Virus record (IMG/VR): IMGVR_UViG_3300021364_000949
Span: 1-31,029 of that record
Direction: 5' to 3' (one strand)
Source: a virus
DNA length: 31,029 bases
Part shown: positions 22,300 to 29,674 of the stretch, in pieces
Numbering within the stretch: position 1 is the stretch's first letter
How the letters are laid out: the number at the start of each line of letters is the position of its first letter
Position numbers and translations under genes: made by a program
The notes under the pieces: generated by a model
Seen by the model: the letters and a program-made list of their open reading frames with translations, nothing else
Told to the model about the DNA's origin: nothing
Database searches by the model: none

Positions 22300-23334
22300 A
22301 TGTCAGCATCGGTTGACCAGAAATTTGAAACTTTCGTAGAGGAAACTCTTGAAGAGAAGGCACCAACCGATGGTGCTGGCAAGGCAGATCCAATGCAAAA
22401 ATTGGATACTCCTGCTCCTCAAGATACATCTAAGGAAGATCTGGGCGGTCCTACCAACCAGAACTACAAGAATGACAACAACTCTGCAAAGATTGCTAAC
22501 AAGGGTACATCCCAAGTTCACGATCAAAATACTAAGAGTGCCACACCTGGCGACTCTGCTGCAAAGAAAATGAAAGAAGAAGGAGAGGTTGAAGGTGAAG
22601 TAGTTGCTGAAACTACTGAAACCGAATCTTTCTCAGTCGATGAAGATGTTACCGCACTCTTGACTGGCGAAGAACTTTCCGAAGAATTCCAAGAAAAGGC
22701 ACGTACAATCTTCACCGCAGCAGTCACTTCTAGACTTGCTGAAGAAACCAAGAAGATTGAAGAGTCTTACGAGGCACGTTTTTCTGAGCAAGTTGAAGAG
22801 TTCAAAACTGAACTTGCTGAGAAAATGGATAAGTTCCTCAACTATGTTGCTGAGGAATGGAAAAAGGAGAACGAAATCGAACTCCATAACGGCATCAAAT
22901 TAGAGATGGCGGAAAATATGATGCTTAAAATGAAGCAACTTTTTGAAGAAAATTATGTAGAAATCCCTGAAGAGAGATATAATGTTATGCAAGAGATGAC
23001 AGACAAATTAGATGAGATGGAAGAAAAGCTCAATGAGCAAATTGAAGTAAGTATGTCACTTCACGCTGAGAAGTCTGCTCTTGTAAAAGAGCGTATGATC
23101 TCAGAAGCATCGAAGGGTCTTGCTCAAACCCAAGCAGAGAAGCTTGCTTCTCTTGCAGAAGGAATTGAGTTTGATTCTGAGGAATCCTTTACAGAAAAAC
23201 TTACTACCGTTAAGGAAAGTTATTTCCCTAAAGAAGAAGTTCAACTGAAGGAAGATATTGCAACTGATGTTGCAAAAACTATTGATGATCCACGTATGGC
23301 AGCATACGTAAGAGCAATTAATGCTCAACGCTGA
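22300..23334 (+). CDS. 22: Prohead scaffold core protein gp22
   Basis: 344 residues with AAAGGAG upstream. The N-terminal third is a charged, low-complexity segment (TDGAGKADPMQKLDTPAPQDTSKEDLGG), followed by long acidic coiled-coil helices (about 125-290, with LAEETKKIEESYEARFSEQVEEFKTELAEKMDKFL-type heptads). The C terminus ends MAAYVRAINAQR, the conserved gp22 ending. gp22 assembles inside the prohead as the scaffold around which gp23 polymerises and is then digested by gp21. It is longer than T4 gp22 (269 residues), mostly because of the N-terminal segment. An inverted repeat (22307-22315 with 22364-22372) encloses a GAAA-loop mini-hairpin near its start. Confidence 0.92.
   Translation: MSASVDQKFETFVEETLEEKAPTDGAGKADPMQKLDTPAPQDTSKEDLGGPTNQNYKNDNNSAKIANKGTSQVHDQNTKSATPGDSAAKKMKEEGEVEGEVVAETTETESFSVDEDVTALLTGEELSEEFQEKARTIFTAAVTSRLAEETKKIEESYEARFSEQVEEFKTELAEKMDKFLNYVAEEWKKENEIELHNGIKLEMAENMMLKMKQLFEENYVEIPEERYNVMQEMTDKLDEMEEKLNEQIEVSMSLHAEKSALVKERMISEASKGLAQTQAEKLASLAEGIEFDSEESFTEKLTTVKESYFPKEEVQLKEDIATDVAKTIDDPRMAAYVRAINAQR
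22307..22372 (+). other. Long-loop inverted repeat at the start of gene 22
   Basis: CATCGGTTG at 22307-22315 is the exact reverse complement of CAACCGATG at 22364-22372; outside it, CAGC can pair with GCTG across a three-base bulge. The 48-base interior contains AGAG-GAAA-CTCT, a short stem with a GNRA loop. Its function is unknown, and the long loop makes it less certain than the gene 20 hairpins. Confidence 0.4.
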
Positions 23335-23377
23335 TCTTCAAATTATACACACTTACTAATTAAATCCGGAGAAAAAA

Positions 23378-24826
23378 ATGTTAGGTATTTCCCAACAACT
23401 CCAGGAAAAATGGAATGATGTTCTGTCCGCTGAAGGTGCAGAACCAATTACAGATCCTTATAAGAGAGCTGTTACTTCCGTCCTCCTGGAAAATCAACAA
23501 AAGGTAACCGACGCTGAAAGACAGATCCTGTCTGAGGCAGGTGCAACCATCACCACTGGTTCAAACGCTGCTGCTGGTGCAGGTACAGGCATCGCTGGTT
23601 TCAGTTCTGACGCTGCTGTTGGCGGTCCTGTTGCTGGTTTCGACCCTGTACTGATCTCAATGATCCGTCGTTCGATGCCAAACCTGGTCGCTTATGACCT
23701 CGCAGGCGTTCAACCAATGTCTGGTCCTACTGGACTGATCTTTGCAATGCGTGCGAAGCTTGATGACCAAAGCGGTGCTGAAACCTTCTACGATGAAGTT
23801 AACACCAACCAGTCTGGTCTTGGTGGTGCTGAAGATGTTTCTGGTGCTGGTCCTACCAACACTGGCGACAACCCTGCAGTATTGAATGACGTTTTTGGCG
23901 ATAACGAAGCAACTCGCCAGGCACGTTACACCACTGGTGTAGGCATGGGTACTGACGTTGCTGAAGGACTCGACAGCGACGGTGCTAACCCTGATTTCAG
24001 AGAGATGGGATTCGGTATCGAGAAGGTCTCGGTAACCGCTAAGTCACGCGCTCTGAAAGCATCCTACAGTCTTGAGCTTGCACAAGACCTGCGTGCTATT
24101 CACGGTCTTGATGCTGAGTCGGAACTGGCAAACATCCTTTCTGCTGAGATCCTTGCTGAGATCAACAGAGAAGTTGTCAGAACTGTTTACAAGTCTGCTA
24201 CTCGTGGTGCTCAAATTGACACTGCAAACCCAGGAATCTTTGACATGGACGTTGACTCCAACGGACGTTGGTCTGTTGAGAAGTTCAAGGGTCTCATGTT
24301 CCAAATCGAGCGTGACGCAAACGTAATCGCACGTCAAACTCGTCGCGGAAAGGGCAACATCATCATGTGCTCTGCTGACGTTGCATCTGCACTTGCTGCT
24401 GCTGGTCAACTCGACTATGCACCTGCTCTGGAAGGCAACAACCGTCTCCAGGTAGATGACACTGGTAACACCTTCGCTGGTGTTCTCAACGGTCGCTATC
24501 GCGTCTATATCGATCCTTATGCAACCATCACTCGTGGTGGAACTGGATCTGCTTCTGGTAACAACTACTACGTTGTTGGTTATAAGGGCACTTCTGCATA
24601 TGACGCTGGCATGTTCTACTGCCCATATGTACCTCTCCAGATGGTACGTAGCGTTGGCGCTGAAGACTTCCAGCCACGTATCGGGTTTAAGACTCGTTAT
24701 GGCATGGTACTCAACCCATTCGCTAAGGGTGCAACTGATGTTACTGCTAATGCAGATCCTCTGGCAGCAGGTAACCTCGGTACTAACGTATACTACAGAA
24801 GAACTTCTGTTGCAAACCTCATGTGA
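23378..24826 (+). CDS. 23: Major capsid protein gp23
   Basis: 482 residues with CCGGAG upstream. MLGISQQLQEKWNDVLS, DPYKRAVTSVLLENQ and the FDPVLISMIRRSMPNLVAYDLAGVQPMSGPTGLIFAMRA block are hallmarks of T4-like gp23. A maturation cut after Glu53 is expected (ILSE-AGA, the (L/I)xE-A gp21 consensus), releasing a 53-residue propeptide. gp23 hexamers build the elongated or isometric head; no gp24 gene is present here, as is usual in cyanophages. The gene is visibly more GC-rich at third codon positions than all neighbours (AAC, GAC, TTC, ATC preferred), consistent with selection for very high expression. No clear TATAAATA box is seen directly upstream. A strong terminator follows. Confidence 0.97.
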   Translation: MLGISQQLQEKWNDVLSAEGAEPITDPYKRAVTSVLLENQQKVTDAERQILSEAGATITTGSNAAAGAGTGIAGFSSDAAVGGPVAGFDPVLISMIRRSMPNLVAYDLAGVQPMSGPTGLIFAMRAKLDDQSGAETFYDEVNTNQSGLGGAEDVSGAGPTNTGDNPAVLNDVFGDNEATRQARYTTGVGMGTDVAEGLDSDGANPDFREMGFGIEKVSVTAKSRALKASYSLELAQDLRAIHGLDAESELANILSAEILAEINREVVRTVYKSATRGAQIDTANPGIFDMDVDSNGRWSVEKFKGLMFQIERDANVIARQTRRGKGNIIMCSADVASALAAAGQLDYAPALEGNNRLQVDDTGNTFAGVLNGRYRVYIDPYATITRGGTGSASGNNYYVVGYKGTSAYDAGMFYCPYVPLQMVRSVGAEDFQPRIGFKTRYGMVLNPFAKGATDVTANADPLAAGNLGTNVYYRRTSVANLM

Positions 24827-24848
24827 TCCTCTTGCATCACATTATATC

Positions 24849-24873
24849 AAGGGACCTTCGGGTCCCTTTTTTT
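24849..24873 (+). terminator. Intrinsic terminator after gene 23
   Basis: AAGGGACC at 24849-24856 pairs perfectly with GGTCCCTT at 24861-24868 across the extra-stable UUCG tetraloop and runs into seven T residues (24867-24873). It is placed 22 bases after the gp23 stop and would end the capsid transcript before the next promoter. Confidence 0.95.
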
Positions 24874-24878
24874 ATGCC

Positions 24879-24886
24879 TATAAATA
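24879..24886 (+). promoter_or_regulatory. Perfect late promoter box TATAAATA before the gene 3 / uvsY / uvsW operon
   Basis: An exact late consensus only five bases after the T-run of the gp23 terminator and 21 bases before the ATG at 24908. A GAAGGA ribosome-binding site lies between. Terminator followed at once by promoter makes this a clean operon boundary. Confidence 0.8.
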
Positions 24887-24907
24887 GAATTGTGAAGGAC
24901 TCTACCA

Positions 24908-25456
24908 ATGCCAGATTCAACTTATAACCCTAATTTTTTATCACCAACCGCATTCTGTCTCAGTCTGCCAGGTTTTAGTGAAGTAAGTTATCAGGTTCAA
25001 AGTGCAAATATTCCTGGTATTGATATGAATGGTCCTATTCAAGCAACACCATATAATGATTTTCAACTTGGAGGTGACAAATTAAATTATCAAGATCTAA
25101 CAATAGAATTTTTAGTTGATGAAAAATGCGTCAACTATTCTCTAATACATGACTGGATGGTTGGCATAACATACCCACAAAAATCTACACAATGGAGAGA
25201 TTTTGTACAAAAACAAGTTGATAAAGAATTTGCAAACGTATGGAATATTGATCAAGTACAAATTACTTTAGCAATATTAAATAGTAATTACAATACATCG
25301 TTTAAAGTAGATTTTGTAGATGCATTCCCAGTATCCTTATCAACGCTACAATTTAATACAAATACTAACGATATTCAATACCTAACAGCAACTGCTGTAT
25401 TCAAATATACCTATTTTAAATTACTTGACAAAAACAATAAACAATTGACTTTATGA
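24908..25456 (+). CDS. 3: Tail-tube-fold protein, probable tail completion protein gp3
   Basis: 182 residues. It reads as a member of the gp19-like tube fold group: FLSPTAFCLSLPGF, YQVQSANIPGIDMNGPIQATPYNDFQLGG, LTIEFLVDEKCVNYSLIHDWM, and a final YFKLLD strand. This pattern (VQSANIPGI followed by a LxxxFLVDExxxNYxxIxxW stretch) is shared with the tube and its terminating proteins. In cyanophages of this type the gene between 23 and uvsY is generally assigned to gp3, the tail completion protein at the proximal tube end; T4 gp3 has a similar length (176). The gene 3 assignment rests mainly on position, size and fold. An alternative is another tube-like protein such as gp54. The stop overlaps the uvsY start by four bases. 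Confidence 0.65.
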   Translation: MPDSTYNPNFLSPTAFCLSLPGFSEVSYQVQSANIPGIDMNGPIQATPYNDFQLGGDKLNYQDLTIEFLVDEKCVNYSLIHDWMVGITYPQKSTQWRDFVQKQVDKEFANVWNIDQVQITLAILNSNYNTSFKVDFVDAFPVSLSTLQFNTNTNDIQYLTATAVFKYTYFKLLDKNNKQLTL

Positions 25457-25866
25457 ATTTATATCAGGAATTTTTAGATGAGTGGAGAAAAGATGCTGTT
25501 ATGGGAGATGACTTATGTGATGAAGCAAGAAAAATTCCTATACTGCATTCCAAATGGTTAGACAAGTATTTAAAAATACAACTAATAAAAAAAGAAAAAG
25601 AGTATAGTCACAATAGATTATACTTACAAAAATATAGTTATTATATGGGCAGAGAAGAAACTGCTCCTGAAGATAGAATCATTAAGACTGAAGTACCAAT
25701 TTATATTAAAGGTGATTCAGATTACATTAAATCTCAAGCAACTTTAGATCTATATGAAAAGGTAGAAAGCACTTTAAAAGAGATTCTAAATAATATTAAC
25801 AATAGATCATTTCAAATTAAAAATGCTATTGATTGGTTAAGATACTCAAGGGGTATAGATGAATAG
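25453..25866 (+). CDS. uvsY: Recombination mediator UvsY
   Basis: 137 residues, the same length as T4 UvsY. The sequence LYQEFLDEWRKDAVM, a basic KYLKIQLIKKEKEYSHNRLYLQKYSYYMG stretch that would contact ssDNA, and IKNAIDWLRYSRGI at the C terminus are the conserved UvsY features. UvsY loads the recombinase UvsX on ssDNA coated with gp32, forming hexamers. The gene starts on the stop of the previous one (ATGA), and its end overlaps uvsW by eight bases, so the three are coupled and expressed from the late box at 24879. Confidence 0.92.
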   Translation: MNLYQEFLDEWRKDAVMGDDLCDEARKIPILHSKWLDKYLKIQLIKKEKEYSHNRLYLQKYSYYMGREETAPEDRIIKTEVPIYIKGDSDYIKSQATLDLYEKVESTLKEILNNINNRSFQIKNAIDWLRYSRGIDE

Positions 25867-27328
25867 TGATGTCATTATCAAGAAAAAAAATGAAGTATAT
25901 CTTCAACTAAAAACTCCTCCACATATTGCATACGAATTATCTGACCATTTTACTTTTGAAGTAGAAGGTGCAAAGTTCATGCCTGCATACAGGCAAAAAT
26001 ATTGGGATGGTAAAATTAGATTGTATTCTCCAGGAACTGGAGAAATTTATGCTGGACTAAGAGAATACATTGAACAATTTTGCGAAGAACGTCATTACAC
26101 ATATGATTATGTGGACAACGAATTCTTTGGTATGCCTGATGAAGAAGATGAATTAGTATCTCTAGATGGTGTTAAATCTTTTGCTAAAAAATTCTCACCA
26201 ATTAAGGCAAGAAATTATCAATACAAAGCAATCTATGAGGCACTAAGAAAGAAACGTAAATTGATTGTCTCTCCAACTGGATCTGGCAAATCATTTATGA
26301 TTTATTGCATTGTTCGTTTTCTTCAGGAGACTGGACAAAAGATTCTTATTGTAGTCCCAACTACATCTCTTGTTGAGCAGATGTATAAAGATTTTGAAGA
26401 TTATGGTTGGATGGCAGAAGATTTTTGCCATAAAGTTTATGCTGGTCATGAGAAGTTATCTTCTAAACCAGTAACAATTACTACATGGCAATCTATATAC
26501 AAACAACACAGAAAATATTTTGAAAAGTTTTCTGCAGTAATCGGAGATGAAGCACATTTGTTCAAAGCAAAATCTTTGACAGATATTTTAACTAAATTAC
26601 ATCATGCAAAATATAGGGTAGGGTTTACCGGCACCCTAGATGGAAGCAAAACAAATAAATTAGTATTGGAAGGTTTATTTGGACCACATGAAAAAATTAC
26701 AAATACAAATGAATTAATTAAACAAGGACATTTGTCTAGATTGAAAATTAAAATTCTTTCATTAAGACATCATCATATTAAATTTGATAACTATCAAGAA
26801 GAAATAGATTACTTAGTATCTCATCCAAAGAGAAATAATTTTATTAAAAATCTTACTTTAGATTTAGGTGGTAATACTCTAGTTCTTTTCAACTATGTGG
26901 AAAAGCATGGTGAACCACTTTACGAATTGATAAATAGCAGTGTAAGAAGTAATCGAAAAGTATTTTTTGTACACGGTGGAGTCGATGTAAAAGATCGTGA
27001 AGAAATTCGATCTATTACTGAAAATGAATCTGATGCAATTATTATTGCAAGTTATGGTACTTTTTCCACAGGTATTAATATAAAAAATTTACATAACATT
27101 ATCTTTGCATCTCCATCAAAATCAAGAGTAAGAAATTTACAATCTATTGGTAGAGTACTTAGAAAAGGTGAAAATAAAAATATGGCAATTCTTTATGACA
27201 TTGCTGATGATACATCAAAGGATAGTACTAATCCCAATTACACATTGAAACATTTATTTGAAAGAGTTAAAATTTATAATCAAGAAAATTTTGATTATGA
27301 AATAATAAACATTAAAGTAAAAAACTAA
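25859..27328 (+). CDS. uvsW: RNA-DNA and DNA helicase UvsW
   Basis: 489 residues. Superfamily 2 helicase motifs: motif I PTGSGKS at about 139-145, motif II GDEAH at about 229-233, motif III GFTGTL, and motif VI QSIGRVLRKG near 428-437. The N-terminal domain (KFMPAYRQKYWDGKIRLY, then GEIYAGLREYIEQF) is the UvsW nucleic-acid-binding part. UvsW unwinds R-loops at origins and D-loops, shifting replication from origin-dependent to recombination-dependent mode late in infection. The late expression expected in T4 fits the operon here. The gene overlaps uvsY by eight bases and is two bases from the next gene. Confidence 0.95.
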   Translation: MNSDVIIKKKNEVYLQLKTPPHIAYELSDHFTFEVEGAKFMPAYRQKYWDGKIRLYSPGTGEIYAGLREYIEQFCEERHYTYDYVDNEFFGMPDEEDELVSLDGVKSFAKKFSPIKARNYQYKAIYEALRKKRKLIVSPTGSGKSFMIYCIVRFLQETGQKILIVVPTTSLVEQMYKDFEDYGWMAEDFCHKVYAGHEKLSSKPVTITTWQSIYKQHRKYFEKFSAVIGDEAHLFKAKSLTDILTKLHHAKYRVGFTGTLDGSKTNKLVLEGLFGPHEKITNTNELIKQGHLSRLKIKILSLRHHHIKFDNYQEEIDYLVSHPKRNNFIKNLTLDLGGNTLVLFNYVEKHGEPLYELINSSVRSNRKVFFVHGGVDVKDREEIRSITENESDAIIIASYGTFSTGINIKNLHNIIFASPSKSRVRNLQSIGRVLRKGENKNMAILYDIADDTSKDSTNPNYTLKHLFERVKIYNQENFDYEIINIKVKN

Positions 27329-27330
27329 GT

Positions 27331-27786
27331 ATGGAATCTTTTTTCGCAAATATAAAATTATCTAGTGGTGAAGAATTATTATGCATTGTAACAGAAACTA
27401 ATTTAGAACAAGACTACATAAAAATTCAATATCCAATAGAGATAGAAGAGATTGAAATTCCTGGAGTTATCCATGGATTAAAAATAAAATATTGGTTAAA
27501 AACTTCTAGAAAAGATAATTTTATTATTAATGGTGATTCTATTGTTTCATTCACTGAAATCAATGACGAGGCAATAGAGTTCTATAAGGAAAGTTTATTT
27601 AAACTTGAGACAGGCGAGACACCATCAAATAAAAAATATAAAAAAAGAAAACGTTCTGACGACGGGCGAGTTTCTATTGATAAACAAATGGGTCTCATTT
27701 CCTCTATTGAAGATGCTAGAACACTACTAGAAGAACTATTTCTATTAGACTCATCTGATAAGAAGGACTCTAAAGACTCTAAGTAA
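27331..27786 (+). CDS. Small protein of unknown function, possible Sm-like N-terminal domain
   Basis: 151 residues, not recognised. The N-terminal 85 residues have the strand order of a small barrel (FFANIKLSSGEELLCIVTETNLEQDYIKIQYPIEIE, KIKYWLKTS, NFIINGDSIVSFTEIN). The SGEELLCIV start and the NGDSIVSF end resemble Sm/Hfq-like domains. This is followed by a helix, a lysine-rich linker (about 100-112), and an ISSIEDARTLLEELFLLDSSDKK helix with a charged, repetitive tail (DKKDSKDSK). T4 has uvsW.1 at this place, but I see no clear sequence match. The gene is two bases after uvsW and last in the operon. RNA binding would be only a guess from fold resemblance. Confidence 0.7.
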   Translation: MESFFANIKLSSGEELLCIVTETNLEQDYIKIQYPIEIEEIEIPGVIHGLKIKYWLKTSRKDNFIINGDSIVSFTEINDEAIEFYKESLFKLETGETPSNKKYKKRKRSDDGRVSIDKQMGLISSIEDARTLLEELFLLDSSDKKDSKDSK

Positions 27787-27844
27787 TGTATAAAGCCTTA
27801 AAGCTGTCCCTTTAACCCTGACCGAGTTATCCTAGTCGAAATCG

Positions 27845-27879
27845 GACAACTTGTCAAGCCCTGTAATCTATGCTATTGT
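27845..27879 (+). promoter_or_regulatory. Sigma-70-like promoter with an operator-like palindrome before gene 55
   Basis: TTGTCA (27851-27856, 5 of 6 to TTGACA) and TATTGT (27874-27879, 4 of 6 to TATAAT) are separated by exactly 17 bases, with an extended -10 TG before the -10. The palindrome GACAA-C-TTGTC (27845-27855) overlaps the -35 element. The gene 55 ATG follows at 27907. A host-polymerase promoter is expected here, because gp55 has to be made before late transcription. No late box is present. Confidence 0.55.
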
Positions 27880-27906
27880 AGGTAAAGAAGACAAACTAAA
27901 ACTATA

Positions 27907-28371
27907 ATGTCAAAACAAAAAGAACATTACGTAAACAACAAAGACTTCTTACATGCAATTGTTGAGTATAAGAAGAGAGTAGAAAAAGCAAAAGAAACTG
28001 GCGACAAAAAACCACCAGTTGGAGAATACATTGGTGGATGTTTTTTGAAGATCGCTCAACATCTCTCATATAAACCAAACTTTGTTAACTATATGTTCAA
28101 AGACGATATGATAGGTGATGGTATTGAGAACTGTATTACATACATTGATAATTTTGATCCATCAAAATCTACAAATCCATTTGCATATTTTACTCAAATT
28201 ATTTACTATGCATTTTTACGTAGGATCCAAAAAGAAAAGAAGCAGGTAGATATTAAGAACCGGATGATTGAGAAGTCTGGATATAGTGAAGTATTTACTG
28301 GTGATGAGCATGGATGTGAGGCATCTTATGAAGGAATTAAAAACTCTCTTGAGCAAAAAATGAGGTATTGA
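27907..28371 (+). CDS. 55: Late transcription sigma factor gp55
   Basis: 154 residues (T4 gp55 185). HYVNNKDFLHAIVEYK, then PPVGEYIGGCFLKIAQHLSYKPNF, MFKDDMIGDGIENCITYIDNFDPSKSTNPFAYFTQIIYYAFLRRIQKEKKQ is the divergent sigma region 2 layout of gp55 and other T4-like late sigma factors, with NPFAYFTQI the most diagnostic part. It directs host RNA polymerase to TATAAATA boxes, with gp33 and gp45 as helpers in T4, and so controls most of the genes upstream in this window. The gene starts after a 120-base gap with a sigma-70-like promoter and overlaps the gp47 start by one base (TGATG). Confidence 0.93.
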   Translation: MSKQKEHYVNNKDFLHAIVEYKKRVEKAKETGDKKPPVGEYIGGCFLKIAQHLSYKPNFVNYMFKDDMIGDGIENCITYIDNFDPSKSTNPFAYFTQIIYYAFLRRIQKEKKQVDIKNRMIEKSGYSEVFTGDEHGCEASYEGIKNSLEQKMRY

Positions 28372-29411
28372 TGAAAGTCGCTATTATTACAGACCAGCAC
28401 TTTGGTATGAGAAAAGGTAGTCAAATTTTTCACGACTACATGAAGAAGTTTTATGACGAGGTATTCTTTCCTTTCTTAGATAAGAATAAAATTACTACAG
28501 TGCTTGATCTTGGTGATACTTTTGACAATAGAAAGTCAATTGATTTCTGGTCATTGGATTGGGCAAAAACCAATTACTACGACCCTCTTGCTCTTAGAGG
28601 AATTAAAATCTATACACTGGTTGGTAATCATACTTCTTACTATAAAAATACTCTTGGTATCAATGCTATCAAACTACTACTGCAAGAATATGGAAATGTG
28701 AATTTGATTGAGAGACCAGAAACTATTAATATAGGTGGTCTTGACATTTGCTTCATTCCTTGGATTTGTGTAGATAATGAGACAGAAACTTATGATGAGA
28801 TCTCAAATACTACTGCAAATATTTGCATGGGTCATCTTGAACTGTCTGGATTTGAGGCACATGTTGGATATTATATGGATCATGGAATGAGTCGAGAAAT
28901 ATTTTCTAAATTTAAGAAAGTATTTTCAGGTCATTTTCATCATAGATCAAATTCTGATAATATTTACTATTTGGGTAATCCTTACCAAATGTACTGGAAT
29001 GATTTTGGGGACACGAGAGGGTTTCATTTGTTTGATACTCAAACTACTAAACTTAAATTTATTAAGAATCCCTTTGTTATGTTTTCTAAAATTTACTATG
29101 ATGATACTACTAACGATCCAGATAATATAAAAGTGAATGACTATGCAGATAGATTTGTAAAACTTATTGTAGAGAAACGTACTAACTATTATAAGTATGA
29201 TGAATTTATTGAGAAATTATATAAAGTTGGTGTTCACGATTTAAAAATTATTGATAATTCTCAAGAAGAAATAAATCCTTCTGGAGATATTGAAGTTGAA
29301 GGAACTCTATCTTTCTTAGAAAAATACGTAGAAGAGATTGATTATGAAGACAAAGATACACTTAAATCAATTATTGGATCAATATATTCCGAATCAATGC
29401 AAATAGAATAA
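28371..29411 (+). CDS. 47: Recombination nuclease subunit gp47 (Mre11/SbcD-like)
   Basis: 346 residues from ATG 28371 on the gp55 stop; an in-frame TTG one codon earlier is rejected. Calcineurin-type phosphoesterase motifs are in order: TDQHFG (Asp8, His10), DLGDTFDNR (Asp46, Asp49), GNHT (85-88), GHLE and GHFHHR (about 187-192). The protein forms a complex with gp46 and degrades DNA ends and hairpins to expose ssDNA for UvsX, a role tied to recombination-dependent replication and to host DNA breakdown. The length is close to T4 gp47 (339). The stop overlaps the next start by one base. Confidence 0.95.
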   Translation: MKVAIITDQHFGMRKGSQIFHDYMKKFYDEVFFPFLDKNKITTVLDLGDTFDNRKSIDFWSLDWAKTNYYDPLALRGIKIYTLVGNHTSYYKNTLGINAIKLLLQEYGNVNLIERPETINIGGLDICFIPWICVDNETETYDEISNTTANICMGHLELSGFEAHVGYYMDHGMSREIFSKFKKVFSGHFHHRSNSDNIYYLGNPYQMYWNDFGDTRGFHLFDTQTTKLKFIKNPFVMFSKIYYDDTTNDPDNIKVNDYADRFVKLIVEKRTNYYKYDEFIEKLYKVGVHDLKIIDNSQEEINPSGDIEVEGTLSFLEKYVEEIDYEDKDTLKSIIGSIYSESMQIE

Positions 29412-29674
29412 TGTATATCTTAACTTTAAAGGGGAAAGAAACTGAGGGAGCATACGCTCCTTCAATTGGAACTGATAACATCCTGTATCTTTTTGAAGAG
29501 GAGGAAGATGCTGAGAGGCATTGTGGACTTTTAGCAGCAGATGACTATCCTGAATTGATACCTGTTGAAGTAGATGACGAAACTGCTATTGACGTGTGTC
29601 AACAGAATGGATATTCTTATTGTATAGTAACACCTAACGACATTATTATCCCACCAGCAGAACCCGATGATTGA
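29411..29674 (+). CDS. DUF3110-like small protein between genes 47 and 46
   Basis: 87 residues, ATG on the gp47 stop (TAATG). The sequence DNILYLFEEEEDAERHCGLLAADDYPELIPVEVDDETAIDVCQQNGYSYCIVTP...IIPPAEPDD follows the cyanobacterial DUF3110 pattern (vLmFExxDDAxRxxxxLxAxDFPxxxVexid...FCxxxGYxxxxV...PP). This family is nearly restricted to cyanobacteria and their phages, to my knowledge, and its function is unknown. The gene overlaps the gp46 start by eight bases, so it is embedded in the recombination nuclease operon and co-translated with it. A host origin is plausible. The family call is by pattern only. Confidence 0.75.
   Translation: MYILTLKGKETEGAYAPSIGTDNILYLFEEEEDAERHCGLLAADDYPELIPVEVDDETAIDVCQQNGYSYCIVTPNDIIIPPAEPDD

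Noticed and set aside
27787-27906. A small RNA or tRNA in the gap before gene 55
   Set aside because: Only short stems (four to five base pairs) can be drawn and no tRNA arm pattern is present; the promoter and palindrome are the only supported signals.
28368-28370. TTG start for gp47 one codon upstream
   Set aside because: The ATG at 28371 overlaps the gp55 stop as TGATG, a normal coupling arrangement, and Mre11-family proteins start close to the first motif.
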